A stretch of DNA of 64,000 bases from Zhengitettix transpicula (GCA_037074705.1 CM073595.1:54989639-55053638); one strand, 5' to 3'; numbered from the stretch's first letter, positions 13,701-25,167 are shown. A program made the numbers and translations. The notes: generated by a model not told the origin, from the letters alone.

Positions 13701-16700
13701 AGAACATTAGTAGAGACTTTAATTTAAATTGTGACGGGACGATAAAACACAAGAGCTGCATACTGTGGGTACAGTATCTTCAGGATAATATATTTTTAAC
13801 TCCAGAGCCAAATAATTATAATTTAGAACATTCATTTATTGCATTGCTTTATTTAAGTAAAATACTACTGTGAGAATGTAAAAAAAAATTCTTCATATGG
13901 TTCCTCAACGCGCACATTCCACTATATAAGATCTGCTATCCCACGAATACGATTCCAGTACCTAAGTCGAAACAAAAATCGTGAGAATTTACAGTTCCGT
14001 CCGTAATGAATTATTAAAACCTCGTTTTAAAGTTTGTCGAACGTAAACTATTTTTTAGAAAAAATTATCATCTATTTTAAGCCATAATAATTAACAAATA
14101 CAATTAATTCTAAAAATGAAAAAAGTAATTTAATCAAAATTAATGATTCTTTCTTATTGTGATCTAGTTTTTGTATTATATAATTTCATTTCTATTGTTA
14201 TTGGTTCAGGAAATCAGGTGTCCTGTGGAATTTTACATTTTTGGAGACGTAGTTTTCCCTCGGTTTAAACATCCCACGTAAAATCCAGATGTTTGCCTGG
14301 ATCGTGCTTCTACCCAGACTCCATGGATTGTCGTGGCGCCTTTCAACTTCCAACTTGCCAAGTTCTCAACCATTGCTAATATCTAATATAATTAAATATA
14401 AAAAATGTATTCACATAACATTAAAGTATCGCGCTACACTGTATATTTTCATTCCTTATTAACAAACTGTCTAATTTTATATATTATTTCATCAGGAAAA
14501 GAGAAAAAGATTTATTTTGCAAGAAAGTATTTTTAGACCTGTGAGCCAAGTTTCATCTAAACCTTCACGTAAGGTGCGTTTCAAAAAAATCTTACATGTC
14601 TTTACATACAATCATTAAAGCTGATTGTTATAAACGACACCTATTTACAACCAATTCAAATTGCCACGTTTTAATACAAGAAGAAAAAGAAATCTAAATC
14701 GCTTTCCCTCGGTTTCAACATCGCAGGTAAAATCCAGATGTTTGCCTGGATCGTGCTTCTACCCAGACTCCAGGGATTGTCGTGGCGCCTTTCAACTTTT
14801 AACTTGCCAAGTTCTCAACCCTTTCTAATATCTAATATAGTTAAATATAAAAATATATTCACCGAACATTATACTATCGCGATACGCTGCATATTTTCAC
14901 TCTTTATTAAGAAACTATAAATTTATATGATAAATCATCAGGGAAAGAGAAAAAGATTTCTTTTGCAAGAAAGTCTTTTTGACCAGTGAGCCAAGTTTCA
15001 TCTAAACGTTTATCTAAGGATGTTTTTTAAAAAAATAATCTTACATGTCTGTACATATAATAATTAATGCTGATTGTGTTAAACGACACCTATTTACAAC
15101 CAATTCAAATCAACACGTTTTAATAAAAGAAGAAAAAGCAATCTAAATCGCTTTCCCTCGGTTTCAACATCCCAGGTAAAATCCAGTTGTTTGCCTGTTT
15201 CGTGCTTACGCAGAAAAGGGTAAAATATAATATAAGCAACAACTAATTATTCACTGAGCCTCCTTATTTAATATTGATCAATTTCATGATTATTATGCAA
15301 TGTTTCTTTTCTAGTATTCTCTATTTTTGGCAATTAATTCTGCACATTGCCTACGGAATGGAGAGTAATTTTTTCGTACACTTGGGCGTAGGGTTAATTT
15401 ACCTTTCAATCTTTCGTATATGGGATGGCTAATATTTTATGTTTACATCGGATAATTGCAGAGAAGCGTAGGATATAATTCTAGATATTTTTGGCAATGA
15501 TAATTTTAGTTTTCATTATTGTTTTCTTTGATGAAAAACTAATCAGATGTGCTGAAGAACATGAAAAACTTTCCAAACATGAATATCCTAGGATTTCTTG
15601 GACTGAGGCAAGTGATATGAAAAAAAAAATTACTCAAATAGCGCGGCAATGGAAAATTCATCTGAGAGTTTAGAAAATCGCATCCCTGCCGTGCGGTCCT
15701 TTTCCCCATATTATGTGTGATATAATAGATTTACACGCTCGAGTGACATTGTAATGAGTGAATAAGGGAAAGCAGCTCCAACAAGCATTTCGCTGCTGTC
15801 CACGCTTTCCAGAAACTCTTGGTCTGCTCTTGCGAAAATAATTCATTAGCTCGCTCTCTCGCACCTCTCCAGAGCACATCTGAGCGGAAGAGATTCTGAA
15901 GCAGGCAGCAAGTGCAATTAACGCTCCCGGACACTCAAACGGATCTAAATACATCTAATTATTGGTTAATTTTACCCTCATCACATCGTTGTATTAATCC
16001 TGACACTAAGTGTGAAAAATGACTCAATTTTACGCAAAATAAAATAAAATTTTGTACTGAATCCACGAATTGTAAACATAATCCAAAGAAGTAAACAGAG
16101 TCGTTATTTTCACACACTTTTATTCTTATTAAAACCCATACATAAATCGCCACAAGGTGATTGTGTTCCATTTAGAACTTGTTTTCAACAGTTCCACGAT
16201 TTTCCACCACATTCAAATGTATATACATATATTTTTATATATATATAGGATTTCCACTATATACAAGGTTATTGCATAAATGTATTTTAGACAGTCTTAA
16301 AAACTGAAATGATCTCAGATCTCGTTTTGGCAATTTGTATTAATTTACACGTTCACTAAATTGAAGTTCAAATATTGTTCTTTTTCATTCAAGTCCACAA
16401 CATCATAACAAAAAAAATTAAAGATCTAAGGCTTTCCCGGTGTAGTTCTTGTATAAACGTTTTTCGCCTAGAAGATGACTCAGCTTTGTGTCGTCGAAAC
16501 GTCGCGTTTCAATCTATGTTGTACCCCTGTGCAAACCCGAGAACTGTTCCTACAATCGAAAATTGTCATGCAACCGCGACGAGCAACAAATCTAAGACCA
16601 TAATAATATATATGTATATATATTGTTTATAAATTTATAAAAAAAATTACCAGACAATTTAAAATATTTTATTCAACATTTTAACGGCGTTTCAGTACGT

Positions 16701-19700
16701 TTTTCATCTGGTTTAAATAAAGTTATTTTACAACGGTAACAATTTTGTTTCACACACAGTATATATTGCTCCTTATTCGTCTATTATATTATTTAAATAA
16801 AATTATCAACATTCTTGAAATTTAATGATAAATATTACCAATTATAATGTAAATATGAACCTATTTTTTTTTCAAATTAATATTCCATAATTACTCGAAT
16901 TTTTTAATGAAATTTTAACTAAAGTTAAAAAATAATGGATTGAAAATTTTAATTAAATTTCGAGTGTCATTATGAGAATTTAGAGAGTTAAAAGTTTGTT
17001 TTAATATACAGAATTTCTGATAAATTTTGTTTGTCTAAAATTTCATCAGTATTCCCATCAAATTCATGTTTTTCTCTAAATTTATGTAAATAAAAATTAT
17101 TTATAGCCCAAATTAAATACAAAATAAAATTTTTAACTGTCTACGTTTTTATTCATTAGAATACATAACACTGGTGATCCTTATGTTTTTGTGTTTGCAG
17201 TGGCGGAGACAGAAAAAACGTCACCCGTGACGCCGACTTCCACCCACGCACCTGGATATTCGATACGACTGCCAGGCAGCGGAGGTAAGACAAAACTTAA
17301 GTAGTGCCGCAGACGCTTACACCTCTATCTGGAAGGGCGTGGGACAAGTGCCCAATGCCCGACCTACCTGATGCTGGTTTTTCTAGGGTTTTCCCTGCAT
17401 TTCTTTAGGCGAATGCCAGGCAGGATCCTTAAAATATAGCCCGGGGGCCCTAGTTAACCCTTGGCTACCTTCCTCTACCCTTCCGCATCCCCCCTTTCAA
17501 ATCCCTTCCTATGCTATTAAAGGGGAGTTGCCCAATGTGGATCACCCTCATGTAGCCTGTTGCCCTAAAAAAAAAATACACCTTTACCCCAAACTGCTTA
17601 TCGATGTCTTACCGATGAGAAACAATTCAGCATCTCATTTCTCGGAATATATCTAATTTTGTTGTACTTCGAAATGTACCAAGTGCGTTTTCCGTTTACG
17701 TGAACAATAAAGACTAGTTCTTTGTTATGACAAAATGTACGTTATCACGCAGTTTCCGAGTAACTTACCCAAGATCCCTGCTGAAGTGGTTTTCCGTGTT
17801 CATGCAAATTGTTATCTGTGAAAGGGTTACCTCAGCGGTGTCGTGCTCACGTTTTACAAGCTTTTATATTCACTTCTTGACTTTTTTGCTCACTCAACAA
17901 AATAAGTATAATATATTGTGATATACAATATTTGATTCGTGTAACAATTTTCGTCAGATTTTCGAGAGTTGTCCGCAGGAAGAATTGGAAACTGTTTAGA
18001 AACAAATATTGGAAACAGATTTTCATCAAGAAATCTGAATCTTATAATTCCTTTGATTGAAGCCCAGTACGGACTCGATGGCTGTCTCTCTGGATTAGAC
18101 TGCATTTAGTAGCTTCTTTATTCCTTAAAGGGAGTGATCGGAGTCGTGTGATTGATTGCTGATTGCTATTCTTATTCCCTGAAGACGAACAGAATTTTTA
18201 TTGACTGTTCGAAACGGGCTCGTAATAATAACAATAATACGGGGAAAGTTGAAACGGTCTCGACAACGGAAAACCCGACAAACAGTTCTCGTAATATCCC
18301 AAAGCGAAATTGTAATATTATTCCAAATAGTACAGAAAGACGAACAAAATATTTAATAAATTAAACACGTATAAAATCAGGCGATGTATAATTCATGAAA
18401 ATATCAAACGTTAATCAGAAATCAGACGCTCTTGTGCTATGATTTTGGTACGTTGTACAATTCCATACCGGAATTAAATTAAAAAATAATGAAATATCTC
18501 CCTGAAAAACAATAAAGGAAACGAAAAGATGCGATAAATTATTTATTTATTACATGAGATAAAAGGGATTGGAAGAGTATTTCAGAGTTTTGAGGAGAAT
18601 TCCAGGACATATATATATATATTGTAGTGATTACATAAAATCAAAGAAAAAAGCCCCACGTTAAGGCGTCAATTTGTAGTAATCACAAATGAAAAACAAT
18701 TAAATTAAAAGCAATGCCTCACGTTGAAGGTCAATTTATAGTATTTTACGTCCAATAAATAATGAAAATTCAATTAAAACAAACAATTAACATTTATTAA
18801 CTGCAAACAATTATAATTTACACAAAAGTTATTTAGGCAAATAAATTTCAATTTACATTATCAATAAATCTTTTACAATAAAATGACTATATCCAGGGTC
18901 GTTTACTGGGCCTTTAATAAATAAATACTTGTTAAAAATGAAATTTTAATAAGCTATCATGGACTTAATTCAGCAGTAGATTTATTACAATGCAAAAAAA
19001 TAAAATATGAACTTTAAATTCTGAACGAAATTCGAAATCTGACAATATCTTTACTCATGAGTATACAGATAGTAATTCTGTGGACTTTTACCTTACTGTC
19101 TCTGGTACTCAAGGAAATTGTCTCGTTCGTACACACACACTTATTGCACTTTATAGACAGTCCATTTTATACACTGACTCTAATCAACACTTTTAGTTTT
19201 GCAAAAGTTGGCTTACTGTTCGTTTAAGAAATATTACTAGCTCGTTCGGAAGTTTGTCAACTGCTGGGTGCAGTTACCTGGGCTCCTGAGATTGACGAAA
19301 ATGGTCTAAATCGAGAATACAATAATTTAGACTCAACACTCTAAATATTTAGCGTTGAATATTACGTAGTTATCTCACAGACTGCAACTTGTAAAATGTT
19401 CTAACTGTTTTAGCTGTTGTATTACATGTATCCAGTCACTTTCTGGATTTTATACTTTTCGTTTGTCCACTGCTATATTTCCACGAAGACTTTACTGGAG
19501 CTCGGCTCCCCACAGACTCTGCTCTGCGCGTCTAGCGAACGAGTCTCTACAATACCCAAAAACATTGCATTCTTGCCACATTGTTGTGTACGGCTTGTGT
19601 GTTTTATGCCGCTAACAATGCGAGTTCAATTTTTGTTTATTAATTAATTATTTCCTCTTAATTACCACAATATATATATATATATATATTTCCCCAATTG

Positions 19701-20519
19701 GGTTAAGTATGCAGCCGTTAAGAGAACTTTTCATTTTCTTCGAAGTTCTAGCCTTCTTTATTTATTATAGAATATTTATTAATTTGCTCATATGATCAGT
19801 TAATTTGTTTTTATTTCGGGGCAAGTTGTTTTTGTTTGTTCGTTCTATAAATCTTATCTACGAGCTTCGCTCAATCGTCTAATATATATTTATATTCGTA
19901 AGTTCATTTACAAAAACTTGAATACTTCATCTCTTGGAGAATTTTTTGTAGGACCTAGTTATTACGTAAATAATTTTTCAAAGGAATTATTCTTTATTGA
20001 CCCTGTCGGTTTGTAATTTGACTGAGAAACAGGCCTATGTTTAACAGCAAAAAAATTTATAAGACGGTAAAACGTCTGCAATCATGGTACTGCCAGGATT
20101 GTTTGTGTTTTCCGGTGCGTGATGAACTTTGAAGTATAATTATTTTCAAATGGGAGCCGTTCTGGCTGTCAGCGAATCAGACAAGAGAAATGTTGCCACA
20201 TCGTCAATGAATGACAACAAACTGCAGCTGCGTGGACACTGTCGCACGAATTTGATTCGACGGCGGAAGGAAGAACTCCGATTTGAAAAGAACTGTATTT
20301 CAAAATCGTGTTAACACTATGTGGATCTCCAGGTAGCACGTAAGTGAAATAACCTGTTTACTTGGTGTTGCAGTGGGGTCGTGGAGGAAGATAAGCTTAT
20401 CTGGGCAGCCCAGCCGCTACTCCAGGTCTAGGTCGGGCGGCGGATGTGCAAAGCACTCTCCGTGGTCCAGAGTGGTTGTGGTCGCGACCATGGCAGCCAG
20501 CGCACCCTTCATATGGTAA
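2769..20519 (+). CDS. Candidate small secreted protein, three exons (91 aa), unidentified
   Basis: Proposed exons are 2,769-2,814, 17,201-17,284 and 20,374-20,519 (coding 276 nt, 91 residues plus TAA). Exon 1 encodes MVLRTLVLAFLVAFS and ends at a consensus donor (T|GTGAGT). Exon 2 follows a TTTGCAG acceptor, encodes AETEKTSPVTPTSTHAPGYS and a further IRLPGSG, and ends at GGAG|GTAAGA. Exon 3 follows a TTGCAG acceptor and reads GSWRKISLSGQPSRYSRSRS and onward to the stop. Both introns are phase 1 and the frame closes exactly. The protein starts with a classic signal peptide (cleavage likely after LA, residue 17), followed by a Thr/Ser/Pro-rich stretch and a basic RS-rich stretch with one Cys. 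A precursor of a secreted peptide or a small extracellular protein is possible; I do not recognise the family. Exon 1 and exon 2 are the better supported. Exon 3 is weaker because the opposite strand there also shows a coding-like reading. Intron 1 (2,815-17,200) holds the hairpin, MITE, mariner and tandem repeats listed separately. Confidence 0.5.
4145..4322. mobile_element. Foldback hairpin element (178 bp)
   Basis: The two halves are imperfect reverse complements: the left arm from 4,145 (TTTAATACAATCACC) matches the complement of the right arm ending at 4,322 (TTTAATACCATCACC), and the similarity continues for about 80 bases per arm to a loop near 4,226-4,241. Arms share blocks such as TATTTATTTCAAAGCAAAAA. 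This is the form of a small foldback MITE; no autonomous partner was recognised. Confidence 0.7.
8643..8869 (-). mobile_element. CAGTG-ended MITE, copy 1 (227 bp)
   Basis: The element begins CAGTGGCGGCTGGTG and its far end reads, on the other strand, CAGTGTAGTGGTGGCTGTTG, forming imperfect terminal inverted repeats. The interior near the right end (complement TGCTACAGCACATAAAT, then ATAATAATTGTGTTTCAACA) is shared with the element at 30,600-30,874 in the opposite orientation, so this is a dispersed family. CAGTGGCG ends are typical of hAT-like and related cut-and-paste elements; the superfamily is inferred and no clear target duplication was found. Confidence 0.6.
10283..11662 (+). repeat. 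Pair of direct repeats (10,283-10,472 and 11,494-11,662)
   Basis: Both copies start CAGTAATCAAGGTT and share AGCAGAGGGATAACTTACAG, AGTGTTAGTAGAGTACAAGT and a run ending in CGTCAAACTTTAT. The first copy has about 20 extra bases after CAATTTTAC. About 1.0 kb of unrelated sequence separates them. The copies do not start TG and end CA, so they are not obvious LTRs; a segmental duplication or the edges of an unrecognised element are both possible. Confidence 0.65.
10705..10761. repeat. Compound (AC)n(AT)n microsatellite
   Basis: About 17 AC dinucleotides from 10,705 pass directly into about 11 AT dinucleotides ending near 10,761. Confidence 0.95.
12800..13180 (-). mobile_element. Mariner transposase remnant
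   Basis: Read on the minus strand, the segment encodes the irritans-type mariner landmarks in pieces: RVPRLLRVENKSNRVAVS, then FLLQYITVDDAWNDNYTP. These correspond to the family blocks RWVPRLLT... and RYVTVDETWIHHYTPE, where the first catalytic Asp lies in VDE. Here the acidic block reads VDD. An upstream piece (SERRVKLLRS) fits the helix-turn-helix region. Stops, frameshifts and missing segments show that it is inactive. It sits in intron 1 of the candidate secreted-protein gene, antisense to it. Confidence 0.8.
14253..15215 (+). repeat. 449-bp tandem repeat, about 2.1 copies
   Basis: The sequence TTCCCTCGGTTT recurs at 14,255, 14,704 and 15,153, exactly 449 bases apart each time. The following bases (AAAATCCAG, TGTTTGCCTGGATCGTGCTT, ATTGTCGTGGCGCCTTTCAA) match closely in the first two units. 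The third unit stops after about 60 bases. No coding potential conserved between units was seen; the unit's origin is unknown. Confidence 0.9.
17310..17576 (+). mobile_element. SINE-like retroposon with poly(A) tail
   Basis: A GC-rich block in AT-rich intron DNA contains a core (GGTTTTTCTAGGGTTTTCCC, then AGGCGAATGCCAGGCAGGAT, CCTTAAAATATAGCCC) that resembles a SINE core common in insect genomes, and it ends in a run of ten A at 17,567-17,576. It starts only about 25 bases after the donor of exon 2 of the secreted-protein gene. The left edge is approximate and the family name is unknown. Confidence 0.55.
18623..19669 (-). mobile_element. LTR-retrotransposon remnant inserted in an (AT)n tract
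   Basis: The block is flanked on both sides by AT microsatellite DNA (18,610-18,622 and from 19,670). It begins TGTAGTGATTA and ends TAATTACCACA, so it has TG...CA termini and short inverted ends. Read on the minus strand, an end ATTACTACA is followed by AATTGACGCCTTAACGTGGG, which resembles a primer-binding site next to an LTR end; a second, diverged copy (ATTGACCTTCAACGTGAGGC) lies about 60 bases away. No gag or pol coding was seen. It is best read as a solo or nearly solo LTR with a leader fragment. Confidence 0.5.
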
Positions 20520-20750
20520 TGCAGACGACGCCGCTCCCTGAATTTAGCAGCCAGCTTCTCACACGCGCTAATCAGAACATCCTGAGGGCTCTCGTCTCGC
20601 CCTCAACGACATCCGCTACGGCGGTAATGTTTGTCTGCACGAGGGAGATATCCTGCTCATTTGCGTCATTTTGTGTCCGAGTACCTGCAATTTATTAGTT
20701 TCATAAGTCAACAAAAATAGGCGATATTATGTAAAGTTTACTTGTTATTT

Positions 20751-20756
20751 AATAAA
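20751..20756 (+). terminator. Poly(A) signal AATAAA downstream of the secreted-protein gene
   Basis: AATAAA at 20,751 lies about 230 bases after the proposed TAA stop of exon 3 and just before the sequence becomes AT-rich again. It fits as the 3' end signal of that gene, though AATAAA is frequent by chance in such DNA. Confidence 0.4.
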
Positions 20757-21009
20757 CATACGTTTATTTTTCTTATTGTATTATAAATGAGCATTATAAA
20801 TTAATTTGTTCTAACCCTCACCTTTTTAACAGAATTCAAACGAAACCACGACTATGAAGTCACTCGTGATACTTAAACCTTTCACCTATCTTTTTCCATT
20901 AATTGGCTTATAATAGTTGACAGAACGCTAATACGAAAATATTACACAGTTAGGAATAACATGATATCAAAACAAGTAGCCGACGTAATATAGTAAATAA
21001 AATAGACTG

Positions 21010-22160
21010 TATGTAAAATAGTGCGAAAAAAACCGGGATTACAGTTGAATCCGAGGTTATGGATGTCGCTGAGTTTAATTATGGCATTCAACTTGTCAGT
21101 TAAGTTATACTTCAAAGTGGGGATGAAAGGAGAAAACAAAGCTCTACATACAATCTTAAACACGGGCATGCTAATTTCACCAAATTTTGTACGATACGAA
21201 ACAAACACTGGATCGGTTAAGGTATATAGGGGTGGCATTTTTAAGACATTCTAAATTACAGGGATTATTTGCGACTTTTTAAGTACCGACGTATTTTGGA
21301 ACCAGGTGTATTTTAGACTCGTTTAGTGTACCGGGAATATTTATCACGTTCTTACTGTACCGAAAGTACTTTTGACACACTCGGGTAACAGAAATATTTT
21401 TGGCCTTCTTAGGATTAAGGGAATATGTCTGATTCTTCTCATCTAATGAAAATATTTTTGACTCGCATAAGATACCGGGTGTTTTTGTGTCGGTAAAGGA
21501 ACCGCGAGTATTTTTTACTTTTTCTTAGAGTAGTGAGAGTATTTTTGTCTCTCCTAAGGTATTGGCAGTATTTCTGAGTCTCTTGTGATACGGGGAGTAT
21601 TTTTTACTCTATTAGGAAACGGGGACTCTTTTTGACTTTCTTTACGTAATGCAAGTATTTTAGTTCGTCATAAAGCACCGCGAGTATTTTTCATTCTATT
21701 ATCCTACCGGGAATGTTTTTAACTCTCTTAAGGAACCGAAAGATATTTTAACTCTCTTAGGTTATGAGTATTTTTGACTCTCATAAGGTATGGCAAATAG
21801 TTTCTATTCTTTAAAGGATACCGGGAGCATTTCTGTCACTCTTTAGGTACATGAAATTTTGTTGCCTCGCTCGGGGCACCGCGAGTATAAGGAAGTGCGT
21901 GTATTTTTGACAGTATTAGGGTGCCGAGTAAATTTGTGTCTCTTAGAGTACCAAGAATATTATTGACTCTCTCAATGATGCCCTTAAGGTATTTATTATA
22001 TTTGATATCTGGAGTATTTATGCTACTCTAAAGGCACGGGGTGGAGTGGTTATGATCAAATTAGCATTCCCTCTCCATAGGTAGGTTAAATCATTTCTTG
22101 ACTCATAGATTAATGTAGAATTAAATCATTTATCAGGCTTCTATAAATATAAACCTGGGC
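21010..22160 (+). mobile_element. Decayed Helitron-related remnant
   Basis: At 21,025-21,260 there are diverged copies of blocks seen in the Helitron array: GAGGTTATGGATGTCGCTGA with GTTTAATTATGGCATTCAA (compare 54,290 and 55,010) and AATTTCACCAAATTTTGTAC with GAAACAAACACTGGATCGG (compare 33,960 and 51,480). These are followed by a 29-bp minisatellite and a tail with GGTTAAATCA and TAGAATTAAAT resembling 51,220-51,280. The order matches the edges of Helitron A, so this looks like an old relative with a deleted interior. Neither exact end is preserved. Confidence 0.6.
21284..22045 (+). repeat. Decayed 29-bp minisatellite (about 26 copies)
   Basis: Units recur every 29 bases or so, for example near 21,329, 21,358, 21,387, 21,416, 21,445 and 21,474. 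The approximate consensus is GGTACCGGGAGTATTTTTGA followed by CTCTCTTA. Individual units are strongly diverged, so the array is old. A related array is inside Helitron A at 50,620-51,010. Confidence 0.85.
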
Positions 22161-24363
22161 GACGAAACCAATTCCAGCTTGTTGTAAATAAAACTACCAA
22201 GATGGCAGCACCGTACAGAGACAAGGCTTGGCATTAAATGCATTTTTATCATTTAAAGTGTCGTCGCTTGTTGTACAAACACAGTTTGCAAATTTCTGTT
22301 TTCTCCTCTTTAGAAATATGACTTAAAAATTTAATATACCCTCAACATTTGGAAAAGTTATATATTTTTAAATTATATACGCTCCACACCAAAATTATTG
22401 GGTAAAAATACTGTATTATGAGACGGTAAAAATTATTTGCATAATCCCCACTTTCAAAATAAGTGCTTTCTTAATTTTATTTAAGCTGTCGTTATGCTTA
22501 CATACGGCAGTACGAAACTTGAAGACATACTTCCTTTTTTTCTACTGAGTTTTTCTTAAATTTATTAACTCACTGCATTCTAGGGGAGTTTTCTGCGTCA
22601 ATAGATTATTATTGATAAGTTAATTTTGTGGCATATTAAGAGCGATAGGCTGTCTGTTTCATATTTCCTAGAATATACTTAAATTTAAATGTGATGTATT
22701 CGGACTTCATAATTTTATAGCCACCTCCTCCACGATCACTTGCTCTATTTGCATAGATTAGACAGTTTCTGGGAATATTAGTTGCTAATTATACTAGCAA
22801 TTCAATTCATTTATTTGCAGGTGCTACACAGGATTTGGTCCAAATACATATAGCAGTCTTACTGTAAATTAAAAGCATGTAATATTTCATAAAATAATAC
22901 CGTAATACAACCGAAAAACTGTTTTAATTTTCATTTAGTGAAATTTTAAATGCAATTTCATTTTAAGGCTAGCCCGAACACTACTTGTACTTGAGTGATC
23001 CGTCTCTCGTTCCTTTGTTCTGAATGTTCCTATTTCCCTAATGACGAACAGAGCTGTTTTGCTGTTCGAAATGTAGGAGTTTACACAGTTATCCCTTTTT
23101 TAGTCAGATATTTTCTTAACGATTTATAACTTCAACTGTTACTTTCGCTGTAAAAATTCTAAACAGTCTGGTATATTCATGTTTACCATTCCACGTGTTC
23201 ATTTTCAATGTTGATTTTTCTTTCTGCTTACACTGGTGCTTACCCTCATAATCATTGGTCTTCCTTACATTTTCGTCTTCGTTTTTTACTCAGACAGTGA
23301 AAAACCCTATCAATACTTTTACGAGTAATAACATTACTACACCATCAATAAATGTCAAAACTAGATTTGAACGTACCGAGCCCGCCTGGATGATTGCCGG
23401 AGAGCGTCGTCTTCGGTCGTCGGCGTATGTGAAGCATTATTCTCCGTCTGATGATGACTGAACCAATTTTACGGAATTCTACTGGCTGATGGCTCAGCTT
23501 CACTTACTTCACACTCCGACCACTAAACACTGTTAATAAGCTCAGTGATCCTGCTTATTTTCGACCTGTTTTTCTCATCCCAAGTGCTTATGGCAAATAA
23601 AATGGAGTATTTTCAGCGATCTGGTTAGTTATCATATTCCACCTCTTTTAATAACCGCCTTTTAATAATTGTTCTCATTCACAATTTAGCTTTCAAAGAA
23701 TGCACCAAAACATTTTGGTTCTGTTTCCGCCTTATCTGACTATTATAAGCGGTTAACTTGTAACATATACGTTTCTTGTGATATCGCCCAAACAATTTCT
23801 TGGTATCCAGTTGCCATGTTCCCTATATATAGTCACGTGTGGTTTTATTTCTTCACTCTGCTGTTATCGTTTATCTAGTTAACCTTCGATCTTATTCTCC
23901 TTTCTTTGTACTTGTTTTTATGGAGCTAATTATCTGTTACAACTCTAAGAAGTGGTATGGTATGAAAATATGCTTTATTTTTGTTTTATTATGCTAGTAA
24001 TAAAGCTTATCAGGGAGTATTACATAATGCCTGTCGTTATTTTTAATTTCCTTGTCGTTATTTTTAATTTTCTTGGCGATTCATTGTTCCGGAGCTTGAT
24101 AGAGAGAAATAGTTTCGATCATCTTGTAAATAACACGCAATTTCTAGAGGAGACGGTTTCATACTGATGAATTAAAGGGCAGTATTGCGATCCATCGGAT
24201 GAGATGTCAATTTGGCTCAGTTCTTGGGACCGATAGGAACAAGTAGACTGAAATACATTTCTTTCGTTAAAATGCTCAACGAAACACTAGTGATTTTTGA
24301 AGGCGAATAACGTATGTCTGTTACTATAATTCAAGCTGTGATGGGACGGTGTGGGTTCATATA
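22161..24363. other. Intergenic, no feature seen
   Basis: AT-rich sequence between the Helitron-related remnant and the palindromic MITE. Only short open frames without recognisable similarity are present. Confidence 0.5.
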
Positions 24364-24938
24364 CAGTGAGTTCCGTTCAAACCTCCCACATTTCAAAGGC
24401 CCAGGAAAAAAAAAACTACAGTAGATATGATAATGAAATTGCACCATATGCTAGAGGATCTCAAAGAATTTATTTAATAATTATGAGCACACTTCTACAT
24501 GTGAAGGATTTGTAACACGAAGTATATCGAGTCTGTATTCAATTTCTTGCCATGTTCTTCGTAACAATACCATGTAGCATATCCGTAGAAAATTGTTGTG
24601 GATACGGTTTGCCGTTCGACATCACAACGTGTAATAAGTACTCCAGCGGCTTCGTTTGTATGCTTACAAACTGCAAATTCTGCAAGATCTCACGCCGAAC
24701 GACAAAACCTTGCCGACAACAATTTTCTACGGATATGCTGGGGCGTATTGTTACGATGAACATGACAATAAATTGAATACAGACTCGATATTCTTCGTGC
24801 TACAAATATAGAATTGTACTCATAATTATTAAATAAATTCTTTGAGATGCTCTAGCATATGGTGCAATTTCATTATCATATCTACTGTAGTTTTTTTCTG
24901 GGTCTTTCAAATGTGGGAGGTTTGAACGGGACCACCTG
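24364..24938. mobile_element. Palindromic MITE with TA target duplication (575 bp)
   Basis: The element is one long imperfect palindrome with arms of about 265 bases. The left end CAGTGAGTTCCGTTCAAACC matches the complement of the right end CAGGTGGTCCCGTTCAAACC, and both continue CTCCCACATTT. Long arm blocks such as GTAGATATGATAATGAAATT are identical in both arms. The dinucleotide TA flanks both ends (24,362-24,363 and 24,939-24,940), the target duplication of Tc1/mariner-type elements. Two overlapping frames on opposite strands (24,552-24,776 plus; 24,539-24,763 minus) look alike only because of the symmetry and are not genes. Confidence 0.85.
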
Positions 24939-25167
24939 TATTTCTCTCCGCTAAAAATTCGTACCCCGCGAAATTTCTGTAGGACGTCTTCCTGACAATC
25001 CCATGAGACTCACAAGATTTTTAAGCTATAAACCAATAATTCCTAGTGCCGGGACCAGCGGTCTGTCGTGAGTAATCAATTAAACCACGGAAAATCTATA
25101 ATAATATTTCGTAACATGTATTTGGGGCACGGGACAAGTTTAAGAAGGAAGATCAGCGTGTTAAGCA

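Noticed and set aside
24539..24776. Two similar 74-codon proteins on opposite strands
   Set aside because: Their similarity is produced by the palindrome of the MITE; there is no sign of coding selection.
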